Of a DNA stretch of 64,000 nt, positions 31,373 through 43,478 are shown one piece after another; position 1 is the stretch's first letter, and every line of letters begins with the position of its first letter. Below the pieces are notes generated by a model that saw only the letters and a list, made by a program, of their open reading frames with translations, did not search any database and had not been told where the DNA came from. Source of the DNA: Fasciola hepatica (lineage: Eukaryota; Platyhelminthes; Trematoda; Plagiorchiida; Fasciolidae); the NCBI GenBank assembly GCA_948099385.1, contig CANUEZ040000117.1, positions 2,962,001 through 3,026,000 of the forward strand. The letters run 5' to 3'. Made by a program: the position numbers and the translations under genes.

Positions 31373-32384
31373 TAGAAGGTGGGATCAGGGAAAGGAATCA
31401 GGGAAAGGGAAAACAGCAGCCCGGTCGTTGCTCCAGTTGTGGGCGAGGACGGCAAACATAATTAAAAGCGAAGAAAATACTAGGAGTTCAGGTGAGACCA
31501 TTTCATGTGAATGCAATTGAGCTGGCATTCCGTGCCGTCAAGAGGAATCAGAAGTACACTGCTCCCGGGTGGAATGGGGTCTTAACGTACCATGAGCATG
31601 GTCGCTGATCAGTGATTTTTGGTTATTGACGAATAGCAGTCTGCGTGGTCGGACTCAAGTATACGAGGAAAGTCCAAGAGGAGCACGATGAGACCGCTGA
31701 GTGCCAGCCTTAGAGAGGAAAATTGGGTGAAGGTGAGCATGTACCGTTAAAGAACAAAACAGTTTCTTGGGGTAGCTAGATTCAGTAAACATTTAGTTTG
31801 AGTAATTGAGTCAGCAACGTGGCAGACAAATCACCTCTGACTTTGGACATCATTATTAGTGCGTGGGCTCGAGGGGAACACAGGAGAATTGAAGTTCTAG
31901 ATTGTATATTATAAAAGTGCTATGAGTACATGCCTCATTCCCACAACCAATACAGGCCAGGCCTAGCCAGTATCTGTGAACCGTAGGTGTATCAACACCG
32001 GGGTGTTGTCACAACAGAGGCCGCACGGTGTAACTATTCAGACCGTGTATCGACTACTGCAATGAACACCAGCAAGTTGGTCAGGGATTTTGCAGGGAAC
32101 CCAAAAGGGTTAAAGCTGAGTAGAGCAGGGTCGGCAATCATATGTGGAAAGCTTGGGCGGCGTGAAATCACCCCGCACTGGTTCAGACAAAAGGAACTGC
32201 GGGTTAACTCGGAAGCGTGGGGTTTCAAATATGCAGGGTCGGGTCTGGGCTGTTCTAAGAAATCTCTCTCCATTAAAGCGGGCAGTGTGCATCAGCCCAA
32301 GAGCTTCCCAGCCGGGAGTGTTTTTTACCTTTACTTTTTCAACAGAGGGGTGGGAAAGCACATTTGCACCATAGGGTGATCTTC
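31373..32384. other. No recognised feature
   Basis: Frames on both strands at 31987-32388 (130, 92, 79 and 76 codons) overlap each other and show no known domain. The frame at 32388-32110 minus runs into the arm-family repeat that starts at 32385. It could be an unrecognised part of that repeat, since the beginning of the family is not defined. Confidence 0.4.
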
Positions 32385-32680
32385 CCATTTCTCCATGGCC
32401 CGCCTCTCCTTATACGTGGCCTATTGGGTCGGAGACTGATGGGGATGGCTGTTTCTCTTTATTGCAAGATTGCCACAGACTAGATGCCATGATCTTTGGT
32501 GGTGTTAGTGCCACAAGCTGTGAAAGAAAAAGACAGAGGGCGGAACAAACACTCAAATAATGGCAATATTCCTGAGGATATAATTTGACCGCTTGGGTCT
32601 TCCAAAAACAGGGTTGGGCGGTTTCCAGTGTACATATGCGAGCAACCTGGTTACTGCGCCGCTGATTTTTTATGCGGGTT
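32385..32680 (+). repeat. Diverged third copy of the inverted-arm repeat family
   Basis: In the same orientation as the left arm at 1486, this segment shares CCCATTTCTCC with the extension of the right arm. It then aligns with the arms through GGCTGTTT, GCCACAGACT, GGTGGTGTTAG and, weaker, to about 32680. Its minus-strand frame (32688-32410, 92 codons) aligns with the minus-strand frame of the arms (1727-1527), including the residues ATPP/LTPP near its end. This shows the arms belong to a dispersed family. The copy interrupts LINE B before its RT. Confidence 0.7.
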
Positions 32681-32755
32681 GGCTTCACGACTTTGCGACT
32701 TCACGAGCCGTCGAAGTTTGTTGGTTTGCATTACATCTGCGAGTGTCTGTTTGTT

Positions 32756-33898
32756 CTAGAATTCGTCAGTGGTGACATGGTTGGGGTGAAGGTGTTTAAA
32801 GACTGGTTGATAATAGAATATAGCTGATCTGTTACCACCTGAGGATCGGGCGAAGGAAACGATGTCTTCCGATGTTGAGATCTGATCTTGTTTTGAACGC
32901 TGCTCCGGTGAGCTAAGTGATATGGTCTGGCAGACGGTACGGAGGGAATAGCGAATTTTTTTACAAACAACACGCACGAGACTGCCCTGTGGTCACATTT
33001 GGGTAAGCTATCTCCTACAAGGGCGGTTATTAAGCCCCACGGATAACAGAAGACCTAGAGTGATATTCCCTCCAGTATGTGAATGAACGTGTTGAGTACA
33101 ACCACCAAGGTGTGTACACGTAACGAAATCCTGCTAACATCGTGGACCAGAGTGTGGTGGCCAACACACTCCTGGAGCGTTGAAATCACCTGCGATCAAC
33201 TCACAATGGACGTGGTAGGCGGAGGCAAAGTGGAAGGCGTCAATAATAGGTACATTGTAGTCCCCGGTTGATTCAGATGATCGATGAATCCATCCAAGCA
33301 AGAGTTCTTGTGACTGCAGTTTAGCTGTTGCCCAGAAGGAGTCGTCAACCGCGTCAAGGTTTGTGAGTTGCATCAAGGAAACAGGAAAGTTTTCTCTGCA
33401 GCATATTGGGCAACCCTCTCCTCGACGATGTATTTTAGAGTTGCTTAAAACCTCGTAACCAGAAACGGTGAAGTCTAATTTGGGAGTGTTTGCATTAAGC
33501 TACATTTCCGTGATGAGGACGATGTCATAGTTAGAGACAAGTACCCAGGCACGCAGAAGGTGAATGTTTGCTGGTAGTGAGCTAATATTGATGACTAAAA
33601 CATACATACGTGTTGCGCCTCCTTGTACCGCCGCAAAAGGCAGTTGTGTGAGCGTCGAGGCTGGAGGAGATAGAGGTAGTTGCGTTGCTAGTCCTGGTAC
33701 ATATGAGGTGGATGAGACGGTCCTGGGTAGATTACTGTGTGTGTAAGTCGAGGACCAATAGAGGGACCTTTGGTCAGTATCAGAATGACCTGTAAAAATT
33801 GAGGGAGTGCTGGTAGGACAGGTAGCACGACTGGATTCGGTGATTTCCGAGTTCGATTGGGAGCGCGTGGATTGGCCGGCCGCCGCAGGATCAACCAA
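32756..33898 (-). pseudogene. LINE B endonuclease relic
   Basis: Frame 33898-33500 ends with LLRAWVLVSNYDIVLITEM (catalytic E region), stopped one codon later. Downstream pieces read LNANTPKLDFTVSGYEVLSN, ELLLGWIHRSSEST and ELIAGDFNAPGVCW (intact GDFN motif, frame 33376-33134). A Cys-Asp-His segment follows near 32990. The last frame, 32977-32756, has CKKIRYSLRTVCQTISLSS, the linker toward RT. It nicks target DNA in active LINEs; here it is broken by stops. Confidence 0.76.
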
Positions 33899-34091
33899 GA
33901 AGGCAAGAGAAGCTTCGTTAAGGATGAGTGGGGGAGTCTGAAGCGAAGAACCAGTGTGAAGTGGATGAAAGTTAGAAATATCGTCTGCTATTATAGAGGC
34001 GGGGCTAGGTTTTTGGATAAAATACGAGTTGGTGGAGTGGTGTTTATACCACCACTGGGGAACGGTTGGGGACGAATATACTGGGATGGGG

Positions 34092-34991
34092 CTATGGTGT
34101 AGGTCTATGTTTCGCCCAGGGCACGAAAGAAAAGGATCGATAGTTGGCGTCGGTACTGGGTAGCCTTGGGATGTACCCCTGGCTGTTTGGGTAAAGTAGG
34201 AGCCCGATTCGAACGGGTGGTTGATGGCATACTGCCACCGTCAGATTGGAGTAGGTAAATTGCTGTGGGGCGAGGAAGGGCTGCAGTGGGATGAGAAGCG
34301 TAAAGGTAGGTTTGATAACTGAATTCGACCTGGTCAAACAATAAGCAAGTACAAAGAACACTATGCATGGAGTAATGGAAAATGAGAAGGTTCGAATGGT
34401 GGCGCCAAAGATGATGGTGGTACGCATAAGGGTGAAGTTACAATATGGTGAAGCATCAGAAGACAGGATGAGGGTGACGTACGAGTAGTTGGTCGCACCC
34501 CGTTATAGTTGGTTACATGGACCTTCAGATGTTTACTTAGGTGCACAGGTGGAATACTGACGGGAGGGCCAAGTTTCGGTGAGTATGCCGATGACGGAAA
34601 TGGTTATTGGGTAGAAACGCGTTTTGGCGCTTACACGAGCGGCCCCAGGCCGGTTTATCTGGTAAACTTGAGGTGTAGTAATGTCGATTCTGAGATGATC
34701 TAGGCCACGGTAAGCAACAGGGATGGAGGAAGAAGCTGTGCTCAATTTCTTTGGGGAAGATGTTGTCGGTGATTGGTTGGTACGGAGTGGCGAGTTGGGA
34801 GCAGTTGCCCCCTCAGCTTGTTTGGAAGACAAGCCAATGGCTGAGTGGTAGCTGTCTGTGAGAGGCGATTTTATAGCCCGGCTATCGGTATGTGATATAG
34901 GTGATGGTGGAGATTGGGTTGCTATGTGGAGCCGTTTAGATGGGCACTGAGGAGTTGGCGAAGAGCAGGATATGTCGGGTTCTACATCCAC
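34092..34991 (-). pseudogene. LINE B low-complexity region between ORF1 and endonuclease
   Basis: Minus-strand frames 34991-34533 and 34427-34092 are rich in Ser, Pro and Thr (SCSSPTPQCPSKRLHIATQS, SPPSPISHTDSR) and have no fold. They correspond to the ORF1 tail and ORF2 head of LINE A by position and composition (24240-25400). Residue similarity is weak, so the call depends on context. Confidence 0.5.
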
Positions 34992-35054
34992 CGGTGGTGC
35001 GCTGATCGATGTGTCAGCTATGGAAAGTTCTTAAGGGAAGGGGGAGGTAGGCGG

Positions 35055-35766
35055 TCACGGATCGGGAGGTTGTGACCATACGGGATTGCCAATTACCGAT
35101 CTGAGGATGTCCCTCTGCAACGAGGTTTTGTCGGCGACAATTTTTACGCTTTTGAGTGGAGTGGCTTTGGCGATGACCTCTCTCTTTCTGATGAACTCCG
35201 TTGCAATGTTTCCCTCACGCAACTGAAACGGAAACAGACACATTTACCGCTGTGACTTTTCTTAGTCGTATGCAGCGGCAATCGTGGTGAGATGTACCGC
35301 AGGCAGGAAGCAACGATTGTTTAATCGAGGGAAGCGGAAGACGATCCGGAATATTTAAGACTACAGCATTTTTGAATCTTTTGGTTCTTTGATGGACTTC
35401 AGAGGCAATTGAGTCCAGAAAGCGACCGGCCTTTAGTAAACTTGGGGTTTTTGGGTGTTTTGGAGGCTCGACCGTAAATGCCTGCGGCGACAGTGCGGTC
35501 ACAGCATTATCCATGGTAAATAACTGTCCTTCCAATAATTCCAGATTTCGTTCTAGTGCCCTTAACCTGAAACCAGCATCACTGTGCATATCAACTAGTG
35601 GTACCGTGCAGGGTACTAAAGCTGTGGGGAGTCGGGAGCGTTTTGTGCTAGCGGGTTGAAGAAGGTCCGTCACTCGGAGGTGCGGGTGGACGGAAGTCGC
35701 TTCAGACATGCTTCGGCAAAGTATTATTATAGAAATGGAGTGAAGCTTGTTGATAATGGGAAACAC
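35055..35766 (-). pseudogene. LINE B ORF1 relic
   Basis: Frame 35766-35215 has the helical part RALERNLELLEGQLFTMDNA and the RRM-like core NAVVLNIPDRLPLPSIKQ and CRCIRLRKVTAVNVSVS. Frame 35243-35055 continues with LREGNIATEFIRKREVIAKA and IVADKTSLQRDILRSV. These correspond to residues about 50-210 of the intact ORF1 of LINE A. One frame change near 35230 breaks the protein; the disordered C-terminal tail is in other frames. Its role is RNA binding by analogy with LINE A. Confidence 0.75.
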
Positions 35767-36933
35767 TCAGCTGTCCTGGACTGGCATTTGAGAAGCCATT
35801 TTAACAACGTTTTGTGGATTGGCTGGTTGCCTAAGAGTTTATTGTTCGGATAAATCCCCGAATAATTTGGGGTTGAGGGGATAGCCTTAGGAGCTTTTAT
35901 TTCTAACATCACCATAGATAGCTTCACCACAGTCGGTTAACGATGACCTCCTCGAAAATACATTCCGCAGTCTCCAGAAGTCAGAAACGTGATCAACGAA
36001 TATTTTCTCTCTCCATCAGTCCAAATGCACGACTTCACAGTGCCCGTCGATCGCTTCATCCAGATGCCGTATTGCTCCTTGACCCATTTTTACCCGTACT
36101 TCTCAGCCATATTGGTCATTCAGCTCAGCAGCTGTCATCACTTCAAGGCACCCATCAAAATTGTCATCAAAGTTGAACACTTACAATCCACCTACTATAA
36201 CATCGCATTGGCGTGCTATTCGTTCATGCTATCACGCTCAAGGGCTTCCCATGTAGGTTTATTGCCCGATTACCTCTTTCAAGCCGGTGTATCATTATCC
36301 ACTCGCTATACAGCATTAAAGACTAAATGCTTACCCATCCTCAATCGGCCATATTTCAGCACCCTGACAATCTCTCCCTCTCACAAGATATGCTATTCTT
36401 TTATTACTAGTTTATTTCGGATAACCCCGAAGCATGCTGTTATGCAAGATCAAACAGTATGGTTGAAGGCTGAATGAAAATTACGGAAGGGTTGTACAAT
36501 TATGTGAACGTGATTGAATATAAGAGAAAGCATTCAAACCAATTGCTGCGGTATCGCGCGGTGAAGTTAAACTCAAGATCAAGTGGTCAATCCGGTTGGA
36601 AAAGGGTGTAGTTTTTCTGCCAAAGTGTGGAGTGGGCGGGGAATGGTAAAGAATCAAGCAAATCCTACGGAAGGAAGACTGTCCTGTCGGAGAACCAAAC
36701 TAGACTGACGGATACATGGATATCGTGAAAAAGAAACATTCCTGAAGGAGACGTGTTCAAGCAACGGAGCCTTGCAATGTATGAGAGGGGTTACAATGTA
36801 AAATTAGACGATAAAAATGGTGGCATAACACATAAGGAACAAGAAAATTGGTCAAGGATTACGATTTTGAAGTTCAGTGACCGTATATCGGTTCAGCCAG
36901 TTGTAAAACAAAACGGACAACACACTGGATAGC

Positions 36934-37063
36934 GGAAGAAGTGTTCGGATCAAACAGATGGACTTTGAGCGGATTGTTTTGCTTTAAGAGAAAAAGGAAC
37001 GTAATGCATCAGCATGAAACTGGTAACTGGCAAAAAATCGACTTGTGGTGCGTAGCTACAATA
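36934..37063 (+). repeat. 130-bp direct repeat, copy 1
   Basis: It matches 37335-37463 with about 20 differences, sharing GACTTTGAGCG and AATGCATCAGCATGAAAC. The offset is about 400 bp. I did not find a third unit 400 bp away on either side. Confidence 0.8.
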
Positions 37064-37334
37064 GTGTAAGGAACTTGGCTTGCAAGAGAGATGACCAATT
37101 AAATGACAGGTAAGTATTTACATACCGATATTTCTCGGCAAAGACCTCACGTAGTGAAAAGTGTGTATCAAGCACCGGAAGTGTCTGAGACAATCTATCG
37201 GAAAGGAGCATGGGAAAGGAAGTAAACAGAACAACCGATGAATAGGTTTGCAAAGTTCGGCAGCCGAGTGTGGGCGCAGTGTATGATAAACCAAATGGAC
37301 TTCACATCTGGACCGTGGTTGCCAAAGTGATGAT

Positions 37335-37463
37335 GGAAGAAGTGACCGGATAAAACGGATAGACTTTGAGCGCATTGGTTTGCTTTCAGAAGAAAGGAAT
37401 GTAATGCATCAGCATGAAACTAGGAACTAGCAGAAAATCGACGGGTGGTGCTCAACTACAATG
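37335..37463 (+). repeat. 130-bp direct repeat, copy 2
   Basis: Partner of 36934-37063. The 270 bp between the copies show no clear repetition. It lies inside the purine-rich block beside LINEs B and C. Confidence 0.8.
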
Positions 37464-38964
37464 ATAGGATGGACACAACTGGCAAAAACGATGAAGTGAC
37501 GGGTAGGAGAATATCAGTTTACTTTTGATAAAGAAGTTGGAACTCTTTGTGACGACAGAACAGAATTGTACGGCACAAGTGCTTGTCAGATTTGCAAATA
37601 AGGGACACGATACCTTGCAAGATGAGGACATTGCAATGCAACAGCCCTAACTGGCAAACAGCGGAGCCGACAGAGAAAGCAAACAAACACAGTAATTGAT
37701 TATTGGGAATCTCTAGAGATTTATTTCGCAGTGTCGTATACTGTCTGGAGATTGTGGTACGGAAGTTGATGACGGCAACAAATGCTTCAGTTCTCGAGTA
37801 TATCGGTGAAAACAGCAAAAAAAGGTGGGCTTTATCTTATAGAGTGGTTAGGTTTGCAAATAAGACTGGTGACTAGTTGAGCATGAAGCCGCGGGAAGTG
37901 GACCGGGAATAATGAGCCAGAAGTATTGATGAGCTTTTAAGTATGCGATAATCATGCACCAGAGAAAGCAAATTTTGTCGAACGAAAAAAACGGTAGGTT
38001 TTGAAGGCGAATTTGAAAGCGAGCACGATGGAGAGTCCATGTTAGCTGGGGGAGACAGCAGCATATTTGTAGCCTTTGAAGTGTATGCATGGTGTTCTTT
38101 TTTTCAATCCACAACCGGTGTTCATGCGTGGGGCTGACCGTGCTCTAGACACCCAACCTGAAAATCACTTTTGGAGGCAGGAGGTGCGACCCACCAACCT
38201 AGTGGCGCCCGCACACTGTTGCAGACGTCCTACACGCCCGATGTGCACCGGCCAAAGTGGGTATCTGTCCGCACCCGGCATCGGCGGGATTTGCGCAGGT
38301 AATGTTGGTCGAGATCATACAGATGTAGAGATGGAAAAGTCTAGGAGATTGTGGGGACCCTGGAGAACAGGGTCAATGAGTGAGCGACGAAATGATGGGC
38401 GGGTATCAGATCTTCAGCCGGAAGTGTGGACCAGATATTTTGCCAGTGTTATCTACCGATCATTCCAAGACATCAGAGAGAAGATGCGCGCCAGTTGGTG
38501 TCTGAAAAGATAAGAGTAGAAGAAGACAATCTGGGATGCCTCAGCTGAGGATCAACGGTCATTGGTTAAAAAAGAAATCTAGTAATGTAGACATGGATTA
38601 CTTTGGGAAGAATGAGGACTATGAGCCATTAGGAGTGAATGAGAATACAAAAATAGTGACCACAACTAGAAATAAGAATGATGATTTGGAGGTAAGTGGT
38701 GTTCGCTGGAATTGGGTTGCGTTGGGACGCTAAGGCAAAATAAAGGAGGGGAATGGGGCTAGTTTGGACCGAGTAAAACCAATTAAGTATGATAGAGATA
38801 GATAAGAGACGTGAGAACGCGTGAACTGGGGAGAAACTAACATAAACAGTGTCAATCATTGTAAGGGGTACTAATATGCTGGCGACGGAGGAGGCATATT
38901 GGGTAGTTGGTGTCGACGTTGCAAAGGATGTTATCCGGGTCATGTTCTCTTTCTCTATTCAAAA

Positions 38965-40680
38965 ACCTAGGTTACCCTCGTAAGCTTGTTCCAACATGGT
39001 GCACGTATGGGTCAGTTGTAGTACTTTGGCTACATCTAAATATTTTGCCAGGACAATTTTGAAACGGTCTAGTGTCTGGCAAGCCAGAATTTCTTCAGGC
39101 AGTCTGTTCCAAGTGCGGGAATAGAAGATGATGAAGAACCTTCCTCTTAGTTTTGTCCTAGATTATGGGACTTTAGTAGTATGACTCCATTTACGAAGAG
39201 AGTAGGGTGCGTCTTGAGAGAAACATAGATCAGTGATGGACGTACGCGCTCTAGAACGTAGAGGGTTAAATAGAAGATAAAGACTGAGTTTCAAAAGTCG
39301 TAGCCATAGGGGTTCTAGCCTTGGTGGCTCACATCTCTGTTTGTGATTCAAGGGAATGATGAGCCAAGTAAGTGCTTGGTGAAGGATCGGTAAATTATTT
39401 CGATCGCAAGGCTGCCAGATTTGCGCATGTGTGCATACCAGGGGGCGGTACCCGAGCTGCGGTCTGGCGTGGGATTTAAAGATCAGAAGCTGGCGGTCGC
39501 GCTTTCTAAAAGTTCTGCGGATGAGGGCTTCGTTCTCTTAGTCTTAGCCACCTGGTAGGTGGCTTGTTCTTGAAAAGTGAACATGCAGGAACACAGTAGA
39601 CCGGGATCTCTTACCAGCGGAGTAGTAGGAAAATACGAGCCGTTTACGGCGAGGGATTCATGCGGAATTCGACTTTTATATGTTATAATGGCACTCTTAG
39701 CACGGATAAACTCATTTTCCAAGTGTTGCACCATATTTCAAGAGCGTTCAGGCCATCAGCTATTTCGGTGAGGGTATAGGTCAAGGTATGGTATTCAAAG
39801 AAATATACAATCTTGATATCATCGGCAAATAGAAACACGGCGCCATGGGGTATTATTTTGAATACTTCGTTATTAGGGAGATGAAATCAAAGTGGGCCTA
39901 AGAGACTGCCCTGTATAACACCACTTGTGACTGGCTGGGGTGATGAGAGGTAACCCTCAATGTTTACTGCTTGCGATCTCATGCTAAGATAGGATGACAA
40001 CAAAGAAAAGGATGGGTCTATTATGCCGTAAAATTTAACCCTGGTTAGCAGCTGAGCATGAGGCAAGCGATGAAATGGTTTCGTCATGTCAAGGAAGATA
40101 ACTATAAATCCCTCTTCAGAGTCAGCCGAAGTTGTGATTAGATTGAGGAAATCAAGTTGGCAGGTCAGACACAACCTAGACTTTAAGAAGCCGTGTTGGT
40201 TTTACTTATTAACCCAAGGGTGAGGATAAAATTGGCAATCTCATCTTTAACTGCTCGTTCCATTATCCCAGATATAATGGGAGTGTGGTTTGTGGAGCGG
40301 TAATTAGCAGGATCATGTAGAGCACCCTTTTCATGGAGGGGAGTGAAGACGGAAGTTTTCCACTGAGATGGGAAAATGCTTTGTGACATGGAGAGGTTAA
40401 ATAAGTTCAGCAAAAGCATCACAATGTCCGGGCCACCAAGACAAAACAGAGGTGAAGGGATACCATCGGGTCCAAGGGGGCCAGAGGCCGGGCGGCATTT
40501 AACAGCTTTCTGACTTCGTTGGCTGAGAATGCTACGGTTGACAAGGTGTCGGCTGTCAGGGGGGTGAGATCCTCGGTTGAACTACTGTGGTCTGTTATGA
40601 AGGTAGAAGCGAAGAAATTATTGAATGCCTCGGCGATTAACTGAGGCGAGCTAATATAAGTGTTCCCTGATAGGAGCAAA
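38965..40680 (-). pseudogene. LINE C reverse transcriptase and C-terminal domain
   Basis: In order on the minus strand: ISSPQLIAEAFNNFFAST, LSTVAFSANEVRKLL (40680-40419), IFPSQWKTSVFTPLHEKG, NYRSTNHTPIISGIMERAV (40422-40183), DFLNLITTSADSEEGFIV, FLDMTKPFHRLPHAQLL (motif A, catalytic D) and SGVIQGSLLGPL (motif B). Near 39810, VFLFADDIKIVYFFEY is an intact catalytic box. Then come PTTPLVRDPGLLCS (39734-39483) and RLEPLWLRLLKLSLYLL (39351-39163), and the end FKIVLAKYLDVAKVL near 39050. An upstream frame, 41129-40752, is the linker between endonuclease and RT. Frames change several times. Confidence 0.84.
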
Positions 40681-41129
40681 TACGGTATTTTGGTTGTACA
40701 GCGGGGGTTTCGAGTTTCACTAAGGCCAGAGAGGTGGGCTATTTTATTTGGCTAGTTGAGAGCCCACAGTTCTTGCTTCTTACGCTTGTTCACATTTTGG
40801 TTTGGTAGCTGGCGTGAGGGGTGGCTTAAGCAGAGGAAAATAGAGAGGTCGTTGGTCCTTTTGTAGGCATGCTGCAACTTCTTGAACTCACGATGCATCT
40901 TTTGCTGTCGATAGGTCTTTCTCAAAATGAATTCGGCTATCTCGGGAGATATGATGTTAAGGGAGCAGAATAAGTTAGAGTACATCACATCCAATGCCAG
41001 CTGAGGATAATATGTTAGAAAAAATTTATCACAGGTGTGATTACACAGGATGGTGGGTAGAGTGTCCCAATTTGCATTTCTGAAAGCTTTTCGATTTTGA
41101 GGACTTTCCTGGTGATGCGGAAAATTCAC

Positions 41130-41847
41130 ACGTTATGACCTTATGATCACAACCAGGAAAGTGGCTAGGGATATTTGCCTTTTTATTTCGCAGGCCTGAA
41201 GTAAGGACAGGGTCAAGAATATTGTTCCCTTTGGTGGGTGATTTTAGGTGTTGTGTCCATCCGCCTGCACGGATACATGAGACAAAATAGCATAACTTCA
41301 GAGGGGAATTCAGAGTTGTCCAAAAGATGCCAGGGAGGTTTAAGTCCCTAGCTAAGATTTAAGCAGTATGCGGAATTTCAGCTACTTGGCAGAACGCATT
41401 GGTGATTGCATTCACGTTGCCCATGTTGTAGCCCGGCGGACGGTAAACACAACCAATGATGAGCTACCCCTGCTGCAGTGGTATAGTAATCCAAACAGAG
41501 TCTTGGACCTTATCAAGGATAGAAAGTTAGAGTAAGTTTGTTCCAAGACAGCTTTTACTATAAGCAAGACGTCCACCACCACGTCTCTCAGATCTGTTTG
41601 TAGCAAATATATTATGACCGGGTATGGAAGTGTGTTGGAGGAAAGTTTTATCAGTAAGCCAGTTTTCAGTTACCAGGATTACATCCGGGTGAGACTGCAG
41701 TGCAAAGGAGCTGACCGATAAAAGTTTACTCACAAAGGAGCGAGCATTGAAAAGTGTAATTGTGAAACTATCACTATCATGGTCATGGCGTACATTGAAT
41801 TTATGACCCCTTAAGTCGGCTGCCAGGTTTGGAGAAATTGTAGCCAC
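41130..41847 (-). pseudogene. LINE C endonuclease relic
   Basis: Frame 41847-41527 has FTITLFNARSFVSKLLSV (the N-A-R-S start of the fold) and DVILVTENWLTDKTFL (catalytic E), then NRSERRGGGRLAY, which matches LINE A NRQGGGCLA. Lower frames contain the middle of the fold in broken form. Near 41150, FPGCDHKVITCEF carries the final catalytic Asp-His. The protein is interrupted around 41520 and 41400. A Cys replaces the Ser of the usual SDH motif, as in LINE A (GCDHK), so this seems a family trait. Confidence 0.78.
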
Positions 41848-42192
41848 TGGCCGACTGTGGGACGATGTGGGGAGAGATATGGCATGGGAGGAAGCGGGAC
41901 GTTCAGAGGAAACGGAAAAACCGGCAAATTTGGATGGGGTGTCATTAGGTCTGAAAGCTCGCGACTATTTGTAATTGGGGAGCAGGATGCATGTGGTTGG
42001 GTAGGCCGTAGGTAATCAACTGGAACTGCATTTGGATAAGGTACTGGCATAACGATCTGAACAGTCTTGCCGAGACTTCTTTTTTGTTGTTGGAAGAAGT
42101 GCTTTGTGGTTCACTCTACCTGGAGGCAAAAGACTGATTGGGTTCGGAGAGCCAGGTCCGGGTCACCGAGTTGAGATGACTGATTTTGCCGA

Positions 42193-43478
42193 TTAAGGTA
42201 CTCTATTTATTTTCGAATTCCGTACGGGTACTGGTGCAAATACATCTAGTCTCACACCTTTCTGAGGTATGCAAGGAGTGGCTTGTTCTGACGTCGACAG
42301 TTGAGGAATTACTGATTTTACTTCAGGTATTGGGCTGTTTTCCCGATCCGGTTTTGATTTTTGGATTCCTGCGAGGGTCGGCTTTCGTTTTCTTGAACTA
42401 TATTCTGTGGGAGTAGTTTGTAGGTTCGACCAGACACTTATTGAGCTAGTTGAAGGAATCAGGTCAATCGGTTTTTTGTATAGTAATTTGTTACCAGTCT
42501 TGGAGTCAGGGGTACTTTTATCTGTTTCGTGGACTTCAGGAAGCACATTAAGTTGGAGCGTTTCATTGAGACTGCCCTGCAAGTTTTGACGTTTGCAACG
42601 CGGCTCCGACTGAGCGGAGACTCATGAGCTATCTAGGTTGGCAGCTACGTCGCGACTAGCCACAGAAGAGGTCTTCGCATGATGGCTGACGCTTGGTAAA
42701 TCGACCAACTGAGGGGAACTACTGGCTGAATGTTTGCCAGCGTTATGGTTCTTCGCGCGGCTTTTGTAAACCTTCTTTTGTAGAAGGGATTTATCGGGAA
42801 GTATTTTTGCCTGCTTGAAGCCTGTATTGGCAACAACAAAAGGCTGTCAGCTAATAAATTTCTTGGCAGCAACTTCAGTATTAAACTAAAACAATGTTGG
42901 GCATGTATTTTGTGGTGAAGTTTTGCGGAGTCTGACAGAGTAGCAAGGTGGCCAGTCCAGGTTGCAAGCCCTTAAGATTAAGTTCCTAGCAGTTGAGAGA
43001 GATAACTTATCTGGAATGTTGAATGCTATTGCATTGTTGGCTTTCTCGATGCACCTAGATGTTTCAGATGCAGCAGTATCGATGAACTTAGTGGCTGAGA
43101 TAAGTTTGCCTGAGTGTGGTGTAGAAATGGGTCAAGCAGGAACGCTAATGGATCTAACAGACCGATGGTTTGGTCAAAAGCCTAAAACCGAGAGGAAAAA
43201 CTATTCATGTTTTTGCCTATTTTGGCGGTCGCTTTGGTAGCATCTCCAAGCATATGCAAGAGGGATAATGAACAATATTTGAGCATGCTTTGGAGGTGAG
43301 GGATCTCACAATGGCGAGCGCTAGCTGTGATTTTGGGCCGGTGGATAGCAATGGAACGGATAGCTAAGCCGTTGGAGTGGTTGGTGGTTAATTCGATGCA
43401 ATATCGCGAGGAGTAAATTAGTGACAGCTGAATGATAATGGGCGAGTTAACGGACTGTGGCAAATTGCGGGGCATCAA
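42193..43478 (-). pseudogene. LINE C ORF1 relic
   Basis: Read through stops, 43260-42980 gives MLGDATKATAKIGKNMNSFS, LLDPLAFLLDPFLHHTQANL and QISYLSQLL. These line up with GHANRQTTEMSKNLSSLSSR and the following residues of LINE A ORF1. Frame 42872-42645 has LPRNLLADSLLLLPIQ and an SRQKYFPINP segment, the next part of the core. Frame 42582-42193 is the Ser/Pro/Lys-rich tail. At least three frame breaks are present, so it is not translated whole. Confidence 0.66.

Larger units (their letters stand above)
32756..35766 (-). mobile_element. CR1-like LINE B, 3'-truncated
   Basis: LINE B carries ORF1 (35766-35055), a Ser/Pro-rich middle (34991-34092) and the endonuclease (33898-32960), ending with a few residues before the RT (32973-32756). 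The RT is missing; the arm-family repeat starts 75 bp further on. Frames change at least five times. The gene order is that of LINE A. The 5' border is taken at the start of the ORF1 frame; leader sequence may extend above it. Confidence 0.78.
35767..38964. other. No recognised gene; purine-rich part and a local duplication
   Basis: From 35943 to 36477 the plus strand has two overlapping frames of 77 and 162 codons, pyrimidine-rich and with no known domain. From 36480 to 38080 the plus strand is purine-rich, which may be leader sequence of LINE B or 3' sequence of LINE C. A 130-bp segment is repeated (separate entries). The 145-codon plus frame at 38076-38513 is not recognised. Confidence 0.45.
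38965..43478 (-). mobile_element. CR1-like LINE C, nearly full length
   Basis: LINE C is the most complete LINE in the window, about 4.5 kb on the minus strand: ORF1 relic (43478-42193), linker, endonuclease (41847-41130), RT (40680-39770) and thumb/C-terminal part (39734-38965). The last residues (SRTWNRLPEEILACQTLD) and a stop near 38960 give the natural protein end; the short 3' region lies below. It carries many stops and frame changes but still has an intact FADD box. It lets the truncated copies A, B, D, F and G be placed on one map. Confidence 0.83.
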
